Source of the DNA: Planctomycetaceae bacterium
GTDB taxonomy: Bacteria; Planctomycetota; Planctomycetia; Pirellulales; Thermoguttaceae
DNA length: 6,745 nucleotides
Assembly (NCBI GenBank): GCA_031254675.1
Contig: JAIRTV010000412.1
Span: forward strand, 1 to 6,745
Direction of reading: 5' to 3'
The number at the start of each line of letters is the position of its first letter. Positions within the stretch are counted from its first letter, which is position 1. Made by a program: the position numbers and the translations under genes. The notes beneath the pieces were generated by a model. It saw nothing but the letters and a program-made list of their open reading frames with translations, searched no databases and had not been told where the DNA came from. Below are positions 1-4,944 of the stretch, in pieces.

Positions 1-177
1 CGAGTTTCATTTTTGGCGGTTGTGTATTGGAAAACCAAACAACCGACATCGGATGGTTTTGCCATTGACACGCCCCAATTTCAAACCGTTCAATTCAACA
101 TCGAACTCGAAAAAACCAATAATCAATCATGGCTTGTTACCAATAAATGCGACTTTGATTATCGGCTTCACCCGTAA
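1..177 (+). CDS. C-terminal fragment of an unrecognised protein (58 codons, 5' end outside the window)
   Basis: Frame 1 is open from the first base and ends in two consecutive stop codons (TAA at 175-177, TAG at 178-180). The fragment begins with a short hydrophobic stretch (VSFLAVVYW), possibly the end of a membrane segment or a buried strand. A polar, beta-looking tail follows (QFQTVQFNIELEKTNNQ) and ends in FDYRLHP. Third-position use resembles the other genes (CCG for Pro, mixed AAC/AAT), which supports real coding. I do not recognise the family and no function can be assigned. The gene runs towards the minus-strand MATE gene, whose stop is 37 bp away, and the hairpin at 221-248 is well placed to end this transcript. 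Coding is likely; identity is unknown. Confidence 0.55.
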   Translation, partial: RVSFLAVVYWKTKQPTSDGFAIDTPQFQTVQFNIELEKTNNQSWLVTNKCDFDYRLHP

Positions 178-214
178 TAGACCTTTTCTTTAGGATATCT
201 TTCAAAATTCCTCG

Positions 215-1618
215 TTATTTAAAAACTTCGTTATTTCGGAGTTTTTTTAATTCGCGTTGGAGTAATACCGCAACGAAAATAAAGGAACCGCAATCACAAA
301 CCGGAATAGCATACCAAATTCCGTCCAAACCAAAATAATGCGGTAAAAGGAGAATTAACGGCACAAATAATACAACTTGACGAATTAAGGTTAAAGCAAT
401 CGCGAGTTTTGGCGAACCGTTTGACTGAAAATATCCCGCCATAACCACAACAATTCCGGCAGCAGGCAACATCAGTACAAAAATTCGAGCGGCACGGCAA
501 CCAAGTTTGAGTAAATCAGTTCCGTCTTCCACTCCGGCAAAGGGGCGGAGTAGTATTTCTGGAAACGCAAACAAAGCAATGGAACAAATCAATGTGAATG
601 TTATAACAGAACCAAGTGCTAAACGAAGAGTTCGTGCAACACGGTCAAAATGCCGTGCGCCCATATTGTAACCGACAATTGGTTGCACTCCTTGATTCAA
701 ACCGAGAATCGGCAAAAACACCGCCATCGAAACAACAAACACAATCCCAAACGCACCAACCGCCAAATCACCGCCATTCTCTAGCTGATGAGCAACACCA
801 TAGAGATTTCCGTAAAAGAAAATCTGACGCATTTGAATTGCCTGAAGAACGCAGGCAATAGACTGCATGATAAACGGCGGCATCCCAAGAAGGAACACCT
901 GACGCGATAATTCTGCATCCCAACGAATATTTTTGAAACGCCAACGAAGCAACGTGTTACCGGAAATATAATGCCAGAACACCCAACTCGTTGAACAAAT
1001 TTGTGCAAGAATCGTTGCAAAAGCCGCCCCCCAAATACCCGTACGAAAAACATAGAGAAACAACCAGTCGAAAAAAATGTTCAGAAAAGCCATGATCAAT
1101 GTTGTCATCATAGCAGTACGTGGTTTTCCTTCACTTCGCAAAAATCCGTTGACACCGTAGGAAATTTCGTGAAAAAAAGCACCGCACACCATGACGGACA
1201 AATATTCTTTGGCGTAAGGCATGACACGTTCGCTAGTTCCGAAAAGCCGAAGCAACGGCTCCATAAACAGCAAACCAAACACCATAAAACCAATCGCCAT
1301 AAGACCAAAAAGAAACAACGCTTGACCGACAATTCGTTCCGCTTCGTCGTTTTTCTTTTCGCCAAGTCGAATGGAAATCAGAGTGTTGGAGCCAATTCCG
1401 ATCGTCATGCCCACCGCAAGCATGATGGTCATCATCGGCAGTGTTACCGTAACTGCAGCAATACCGACTTCGCCAATCGTTTGACCGACAAAAATTCGGT
1501 TAATAACACTGTGCGAAGCGTTAATAACAGTCGCGGCAATCGCCGGCATTGAAAATTCGTAAAGTAATCGACCGACTGGTTGCTCTTCAAGTTGTCGAGT
1601 GCGTTCGGCATGATCCAT
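215..1618 (-). CDS. MATE-family multidrug/cation antiporter, MepA-like
   Basis: A 467-residue inner-membrane protein, the usual length for MATE exporters, with about twelve hydrophobic segments in two six-helix halves. MATE carriers export cationic drugs or metabolites in exchange for H+ or Na+. Family hallmarks are visible: PVGRLLYEFSMPAIAA leading into the first helix, INRIFVGQTIGEVGIAA, the loop RSEGKPRTAM (161-170), NIFFDWLFLYVFRTGIWGAAFATI (180-203), LNQGVQPIVGYNMGARHFDRV in the second half, and FQSNGSPKLAIALTLIRQVV with LPHYFGLDGIWYAIPV near the end. The helix-1 carboxylate of NorM/DinF proteins is Asn here (N40, codon AAC); as I recall, MepA also has Asn at this position, which supports that branch. 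The ATG at 1618 is followed by the normal short cytoplasmic N-terminus, but no Shine-Dalgarno sequence is visible upstream. It stands alone, 251 bp downstream of the alcohol dehydrogenase. The substrate cannot be read from sequence. Confidence 0.93.
   Translation of the reverse strand: MDHAERTRQLEEQPVGRLLYEFSMPAIAATVINASHSVINRIFVGQTIGEVGIAAVTVTLPMMTIMLAVGMTIGIGSNTLISIRLGEKKNDEAERIVGQALFLFGLMAIGFMVFGLLFMEPLLRLFGTSERVMPYAKEYLSVMVCGAFFHEISYGVNGFLRSEGKPRTAMMTTLIMAFLNIFFDWLFLYVFRTGIWGAAFATILAQICSTSWVFWHYISGNTLLRWRFKNIRWDAELSRQVFLLGMPPFIMQSIACVLQAIQMRQIFFYGNLYGVAHQLENGGDLAVGAFGIVFVVSMAVFLPILGLNQGVQPIVGYNMGARHFDRVARTLRLALGSVITFTLICSIALFAFPEILLRPFAGVEDGTDLLKLGCRAARIFVLMLPAAGIVVVMAGYFQSNGSPKLAIALTLIRQVVLFVPLILLLPHYFGLDGIWYAIPVCDCGSFIFVAVLLQRELKKLRNNEVFK
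221..248 (+). terminator. Probable intrinsic terminator for the plus-strand gene ending at 177
   Basis: AAAAACTTCG (221-230) pairs with CGGAGTTTTT (237-246) across a six-base loop TTATTT, giving a 10-bp stem with one G-U pair. The plus-strand T run continues to 248, the expected hairpin plus U-tract. The core (CTTCG/CGGAG) is short, so strength is uncertain. It lies inside the last codons of the convergent MATE gene. Read on the minus strand it forms a similar stem, but its Ts fall within the stem and are followed by AAAT, so it is a poorer terminator in that direction. Confidence 0.45.
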
Positions 1619-1686
1619 AGGAAATTAAGACTTAGTAAGTAAAAATAGGAAAAAAACAACCGTACCATTTTTACATATTTCGTCAA

Positions 1687-1794
1687 TTACGCAAGTTCTC
1701 TATTTCCGGCAATCATCATTTGAACTCTTTTGCGAAAAATTCCATGATCAGTTGTTTTGGAAATTAGTTCGGAAATCGGTGTTTTGTGTTTCAA
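1687..1794 (-). CDS. Doubtful small ORF (35 codons, TTG start)
   Basis: A minus-strand frame opens after TAA (1800-1798), has a possible TTG start at 1794, and runs to TAA at 1689-1687. Its C-terminal part reads FRKRVQMMIAGNRELA, a basic, helix-like peptide, and its codon mix is not obviously alien to the neighbouring genes. Against it, no Shine-Dalgarno is visible, the start is TTG, 35 open codons can occur by chance in DNA of this composition, and I recognise no family. It could be a real small protein, the remnant of a decayed gene, or chance. Confidence 0.18.
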   Translation of the reverse strand: MKHKTPISELISKTTDHGIFRKRVQMMIAGNRELA

Positions 1795-1808
1795 TTTTTA
1801 AGAGGCTC

Positions 1809-1837
1809 TTTGTAACTGAAATATTACAAAATTTTGT
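1809..1837. repeat. AT-rich inverted repeat overlapping a 12-bp palindrome
   Basis: TTTGTAA (1809-1815) and TTACAAA (1824-1830) are perfect inverted copies around an 8-base spacer. The right arm overlaps the perfect palindrome ACAAAATTTTGT (1826-1837). The element starts about 32 bp past the stop codon of the alcohol dehydrogenase gene. On the minus strand no T-tract follows, so it is a poor intrinsic terminator; it could be a weak 3' hairpin or a regulator site. Chance is possible because it is almost entirely A and T. Confidence 0.3.
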
Positions 1838-1869
1838 TCTATTCAAAATTAAATGTTGATGTGATACTG

Positions 1870-3045
1870 TTACGCAATATTCCGCAAAATCGTTTCAATT
1901 TCTTTGGTTGAGAGTTCTTTCGGATTGCCGGACATACTGGTTCCTTTGGAATCTTTTGCTAGAGCAGGAATTATTGATGAATCAATACCAAGATCGGAAA
2001 GCCGACGCGGAACTTCAAGTAAATCACATAGCTCTTCAATTTTGTTGATCAATTTTTCTGTTGCAAGATCATCGGAGATTGTTGAATCGATTGGCAACAA
2101 TAATCTTGCGAGATGTGCGTAACGTTTAGAACAAATTCCCGCGTTTGTTCGAAGCGTGGACGGCAACATCAACGCACAAGCCGCACCGTGTGGAACCCGA
2201 CAATGAACACCGAGTGCCGGAGCAATTCCATGAGCCATACCCAATCCCGCATTGGCTAACGCCATTCCCGAAAGCAAGGCAGCATGAGCAATTTTGTTGC
2301 GGGAATCCAAATCATTCGGTTGTCGGGCAAGTTTTTGTAACGATTCAAACGCCAACGGCAATCCTTGTTCAATCAACGCATCCGTAACAGGTTGATGATG
2401 GCGACTAACGTAACTTTCAAAAAGTTGTGTTACGGCGTCCATACCGGATTCCGCTGTAACTTTCGCTGAACAATGCAACGATAATTCGGGATCAATCAGA
2501 GCCAGACGCGGCATGATTCGGTCATCGCGGAGACTTTTTTTGAACGGCGGTTGATAAGACGAAATAACTGCATTTTTGGTTGCTTCGGCGCCGGTTCCAG
2601 CTGTGGTGGGGACGGCAATAATTGGCAACGGATCAACTTCAAGTTTCAGCCCACAACCAACTCCTTCAAGATAGTCCTGAATCGGAGCATGTTGCGTTTG
2701 CGGTAACAACGCCGCCGTCGCTTTACCAAAATCAAGAGCCGCACCACCACCAATCGCAAGAACAAAATCACGCGGCAATAATGAATTTCGTAACCGATCA
2801 ACAATTCGGTTAACATCAATTGTTTCCGGTTCATGAGAAATTATTTCCGTACTTAAAATTGAAATACCGGATGTTTCCATATCGGCAATAAGTTGCCGAA
2901 TAATTCCTTGTTTTTCCAATGTCCGTGAACCGATAATAAGAATCACCCGATCACCAAACGGTTTCGTCAAAACTCCCAATTCGCGACGGCGACCGTTACC
3001 AAAAATAATTTTGTGCGGAAAAACAATATTGTATGAATTTAACAT
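1870..3045 (-). CDS. Iron-containing (group III) alcohol dehydrogenase family protein
   Basis: A 391-residue cytoplasmic NAD(P)-dependent dehydrogenase of normal family length; members interconvert alcohols or hydroxy acids with aldehydes or ketones. The N-terminal half is a nucleotide-binding domain with GGGAALDFGKA (99-109) and PTTAGTGAEAT (146-156), matching the family's GGGxxxD and PTTxGTGSE motifs. The C-terminal half is the helical metal-binding domain: GMDAVTQLFESYVS (D203), GLGMAHGIAPALG (H272) and VPHGAACALMLP (H286). Compared with FucO-type enzymes, the second metal ligand (His in DAxxH) is Gln207. I recall DALTQ-type sequences in a related subfamily, so this may be a natural variant and not a defect. 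It is the third gene of the likely hemD operon, 46 bp after the membrane-protein gene, with its own strong ribosome site. The substrate is unknown; a heme-related role is not implied by the family. Confidence 0.92.
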   Translation of the reverse strand: MLNSYNIVFPHKIIFGNGRRRELGVLTKPFGDRVILIIGSRTLEKQGIIRQLIADMETSGISILSTEIISHEPETIDVNRIVDRLRNSLLPRDFVLAIGGGAALDFGKATAALLPQTQHAPIQDYLEGVGCGLKLEVDPLPIIAVPTTAGTGAEATKNAVISSYQPPFKKSLRDDRIMPRLALIDPELSLHCSAKVTAESGMDAVTQLFESYVSRHHQPVTDALIEQGLPLAFESLQKLARQPNDLDSRNKIAHAALLSGMALANAGLGMAHGIAPALGVHCRVPHGAACALMLPSTLRTNAGICSKRYAHLARLLLPIDSTISDDLATEKLINKIEELCDLLEVPRRLSDLGIDSSIIPALAKDSKGTSMSGNPKELSTKEIETILRNIA

Positions 3046-3046
3046 A

Positions 3047-3054
3047 GATCACCT
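3047..3054 (-). promoter_or_regulatory. Ribosome binding site of the alcohol dehydrogenase gene
   Basis: The minus strand reads AGGTGATC, then one T, then ATG at 3045. This is an eight-base perfect match to the complement of the 16S rRNA 3' end (AGGAGGTGATC register). The match includes bases beyond the usual GGAGG core, which fixes the start codon and suggests efficient independent initiation even though the gene is third in its operon. Confidence 0.7.
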
Positions 3055-3091
3055 ATAATATTTTTTTTGTAACATTTCGTCATGTTTTTTA

Positions 3092-3853
3092 CTATTTTTG
3101 CGGTTTAGTTTGTTCGGTTGTTCCGGAAAGAGAAACACGATCTTCCTGAAAAGTAATACCGTCCAGCAATATCAAACGTTTATTGTCGTATTTCAGATCG
3201 AAAACAACAGTAATTGTCGGATCACCTGCTTCTGTACCTTGTTGTACTTGATAAGATTTTTCCTCAAAAGCTTTCACGAGAAATTTTGTCGGAATCTCTC
3301 TGGAAATCGGCAATTTTCCAAGTCGGGCATTTTTAATACGAATAACCAATCGGTTTGGCTCTGGAAAAGTCAAACCAAGTGAAAGATGAAGTGTTCCTGA
3401 AAACGCTCCACGCAAAATTTGGCACGCTAAATCAACTTGACGATCCGAAAATGTAACACGCGGTTCGACAATTTCTTTTGGAAAAAGATTGGCGTTTTCT
3501 TTCGCAAGTTCCACAGCAAAATAGGCGTTCAGATCGTCCGCCGTAAAAACTGCTTGCCAAGGTTCGCCGATTTTTTGAAACGCATTATTCAAATTGCCCA
3601 TTTTGTGAAGCGTTTCTTTGTTCCGAAGTTGTTGAATTTCCGGATCAACCGCAAGCGATTTTTTATAGAAATCCGGCAAACGTTGCGCCGAAAGATAAAG
3701 CGAATACAAAATCAACAGGAAAATCAAAAAAATTCCCGTCAAAACATAAGCAATTAACCGAAACAATTTACGGCGAGTCATTGGCGGCGGTATTGTTGTT
3801 ACTGAATTTGAAGTTGCCGACGACGGTGTTGAAGATGAAGTTGTTTTTATCAT
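3092..3853 (-). CDS. Single-pass membrane-anchored protein with YpmS-like extracytoplasmic domain (uncharacterised)
   Basis: 253 residues. Residues 1-28 are a Ser/Thr-rich tail ending in a basic TRRK. One strong membrane segment follows (about 31-54: LFRLIAYVLTGIFLIFLLILYSLYL), then a roughly 200-residue domain that positive-inside topology would place outside the cytoplasm. That domain contains FTADDLNAYFAVELA (103-117), EPRVTFSDRQVDLACQI, a strand-rich middle, and ARLGKLPISREIPTKFLVKA (176-195), then more strands. The order (a helix after an FT-DDLNAY-like motif, paired strands, then a 'G.LPI' turn before a helix) resembles YpmS/DUF2140 proteins of Firmicutes and unnamed planctomycete proteins. 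This is my recollection, not a search result, and no enzymatic residues stand out. The gene overlaps the hemD stop by four bases (ATGA) and has a strong GGGAGG site, so translation is probably coupled. The ribosome site favours M1 over M25. Confidence 0.85.
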   Translation of the reverse strand: MIKTTSSSTPSSATSNSVTTIPPPMTRRKLFRLIAYVLTGIFLIFLLILYSLYLSAQRLPDFYKKSLAVDPEIQQLRNKETLHKMGNLNNAFQKIGEPWQAVFTADDLNAYFAVELAKENANLFPKEIVEPRVTFSDRQVDLACQILRGAFSGTLHLSLGLTFPEPNRLVIRIKNARLGKLPISREIPTKFLVKAFEEKSYQVQQGTEAGDPTITVVFDLKYDNKRLILLDGITFQEDRVSLSGTTEQTKPQK

Positions 3854-4722
3854 TGGTGTTGCCTCCCAAGTATTTTATCGTAACAATTCAGGTCTGAAAT
3901 TGATATTTGTTCCGTTAAACTTAACGTTTTTAGCAAATCAACAATTCCTTTGATTGATGCTATTTTAGCTTCATGTTGCGGCGGAAATCCCAAGTCGCAC
4001 AATGTGTTTGACGTGATTGGACTAATACTAATCAATTCACTTTGTTTCAAATGATCTCCAAACATTCTCACCAACGAACACGCAATCGCGGAACTCGTAA
4101 CCGTAATATAACGAATTTGTCCCAACCGTAACAATTCCACGATTTCCGGTGATGGTTGTTCGACGTCCACACTTTGGTACGCAATAATTTCCGTAACAAT
4201 ACCGCCCGCTTCTTCAAGACGACGACGCAAAAGATCACGTCCGCGATTGGCACGCAGCAATAAAAAATGTTTACCGGCAGAAGCGTCAGGGAGAAGATAT
4301 TCGAGTACTCCTTCAATCGAAAACATTTCGGGAACAATATCGGCTTGACGTCCGATCCGCTGTTGAAGAGCCGCATTGGTTTCCGTTCCAATAACAGCAA
4401 TCCGCACCGATTTCAAAAATGTTCTTTGATTATCAACAATCGCACAAGGCGTTTGATCCGATTCCTTTGTTTCTTCCTTGAGTAATTGTTCACGATCAAA
4501 AAAGAACTGAATCCCGTTCACGCTTGAAAAAACAAGCCAATCAAAACGATTTTCGTTGTGATTAAAAAGAAGTTGCCGAATAACGTTATCAATTTCGACC
4601 CATGAATCCGGCGGACGAATTTCGATTGTCGGCTGAAGCCAAACCGTCCAACCAAGCGATTCCAACTCTGCTCGAAGCGGTTGTACCAAATGTTTAGGGC
4701 GGGTCAACAAAATACTCGACAT
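3850..4722 (-). CDS. hemD: Uroporphyrinogen-III synthase
   Basis: Cytoplasmic enzyme of tetrapyrrole (heme) synthesis that closes hydroxymethylbilane, with inversion of ring D, to uroporphyrinogen III. From the ATG it has 290 residues, somewhat longer than the common 240-270. The bilobed HemD pattern is present: ILLTRPKHLVQPLRAELESLGW at the N-terminus, FDWLVFSSVNGIQFFF (about 60-75), IAVIGTETNAAL (108-119), FLLLRANRGRDLLRRRLEEAGG, the conserved Tyr in IIAYQSV (Y182), ITVTSSAIACSLV (206-218) and a closing GIVDLLKTL. Extra length comes from a polar loop near 80-105 and a C-terminal tail of about 24 residues. Start choice: a TTG at 4734 would add four residues; I prefer the ATG because it sits right before the conserved ILLTRP. 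Neither has a convincing Shine-Dalgarno. It is the first gene of the likely operon, behind the promoter at 4826-4854. No other heme genes are in view. Confidence 0.88.
   Translation of the reverse strand: MSSILLTRPKHLVQPLRAELESLGWTVWLQPTIEIRPPDSWVEIDNVIRQLLFNHNENRFDWLVFSSVNGIQFFFDREQLLKEETKESDQTPCAIVDNQRTFLKSVRIAVIGTETNAALQQRIGRQADIVPEMFSIEGVLEYLLPDASAGKHFLLLRANRGRDLLRRRLEEAGGIVTEIIAYQSVDVEQPSPEIVELLRLGQIRYITVTSSAIACSLVRMFGDHLKQSELISISPITSNTLCDLGFPPQHEAKIASIKGIVDLLKTLSLTEQISISDLNCYDKILGRQHQ
3862..3867 (-). promoter_or_regulatory. Ribosome binding site of the membrane-protein gene, inside the hemD 3' end
   Basis: The minus strand reads GGGAGG, then eight bases, then ATG at 3853. The site lies within the last hemD codons, just ahead of the ATGA stop/start overlap. 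It therefore supports both the chosen start of the 253-residue protein and co-translation with hemD. Confidence 0.75.
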
Positions 4723-4753
4723 GTCGGAACTCAATCTATTTACGTGACTTAAA

Positions 4754-4797
4754 ATTTGTAATGATTCAGTTGAAGTTTTGTTGAAAGTCTGTCAACA
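4754..4797 (-). repeat. Four 11-bp phased imperfect repeats ahead of hemD, possible response-regulator site
   Basis: Read on the minus strand in 11-base steps, the segment is TGTTGACAGAC, TTTCAACAAAA, CTTCAACTGAA and TCATTACAAAT. The middle two share TTCAAC in register, and all four end their first seven bases in AC. The central pair, TTTCAAC-AAAA-CTTCAAC, has the 7+4 spacing known for PhoB-type boxes, though the bases differ from the E. coli consensus. It lies between the predicted hemD promoter and the start codon. The same bases can also form a GTTGA/TCAAC hairpin (4780-4796) in RNA. Binding by any regulator is inference. Confidence 0.35.
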
Positions 4798-4825
4798 TCA
4801 TGCGGCAATCTTTTCAACTCAGAAT

Positions 4826-4854
4826 ATTATATTAGAAGTACAATCAAACGACAA
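4826..4854 (-). promoter_or_regulatory. Sigma-70-like promoter for the hemD operon
   Basis: On the minus strand TTGTCG (4854-4849, four of six matches to TTGACA) is followed by a 17-base spacer and a perfect TATAAT (4831-4826). Transcription would begin near 4819, leaving a leader of almost 100 bases before the hemD ATG. It sits in the gap after the kinase gene, so the operon can be expressed independently of the kinase. The region is AT-rich, so some chance of coincidence remains. Confidence 0.5.
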
Positions 4855-4944
4855 GAGACCTCCGTTGTTGTGTTATGTTCTAAAACATTTCGCCGAAACA
4901 TGGCTTACCAACCCCGTTGTTTTACGTTTCAATATCAAAACTTC

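Larger units (their letters stand above)
1619..1869. other. Intergenic region between the alcohol dehydrogenase and MATE genes
   Basis: This 251-bp AT-rich stretch lies between two minus-strand genes. It contains an AT-rich inverted repeat near the dehydrogenase end, a doubtful 35-codon minus-strand frame, and a TTGACG hexamer (1681-1686, minus) that could be a -35 for the MATE gene but lacks a convincing -10 box. I see no G+C-rich hairpin with a T-tract, so the end of the upstream operon is not marked by a clear intrinsic terminator. No tRNA or known RNA fold was recognised. Confidence 0.5.

Noticed and set aside
212..236. Direct repeat TCGTTATTT (212-220 and 228-236) at the end of the MATE gene
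   Set aside because: It is a nine-base AT-rich repeat spanning the last codons and stop; one copy forms part of the hairpin stem and loop. There is no sign of a target-site duplication or attachment site.
1498..1504. Asn40 in place of the helix-1 Asp of NorM/DinF transporters
   Set aside because: At first it looked like a loss of the ion-binding carboxylate, but MepA, as I recall it, also has Asn here, so it fits the subfamily.
1001..1552. A 183-codon plus-strand open frame
   Set aside because: It is antisense to the well-supported MATE gene, and its Lys/Asn/His/Thr-rich translation looks like a reverse-strand artefact. The same applies to 5408-5818 and other plus-strand frames opposite the kinase, hemD and dehydrogenase genes.
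1659..1686. TTGACG with a possible -10 TACGGT upstream of the MATE gene (minus strand)
   Set aside because: The -35 is good, but the -10 matches only three of six bases with 16-bp spacing, too weak to annotate as a promoter.
3055..3083. Promoter-like ATGACG, 17-base spacer, TATTAT on the minus strand just before the alcohol dehydrogenase
   Set aside because: Transcription would start within the Shine-Dalgarno sequence, a few bases before the ATG, removing the strong ribosome site. AT-rich coincidence and cotranscription with the upstream gene are more likely.
4854..4867. GGAGG followed by TTG on the minus strand
   Set aside because: It looks like a ribosome site and start, but the frame closes after 11 codons and overlaps the predicted -35 box.
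4875..4888. ATGTT-CTAA-AACAT hairpin between the kinase and hemD genes
   Set aside because: The 5-bp AT-rich stem has no T-tract on the minus strand, so it cannot be called a terminator of the kinase gene.
4827..4901. A 24-codon ATG frame between the kinase and hemD genes (minus strand)
   Set aside because: It has no ribosome site and no recognisable product, and it runs through the predicted -35/-10 promoter.
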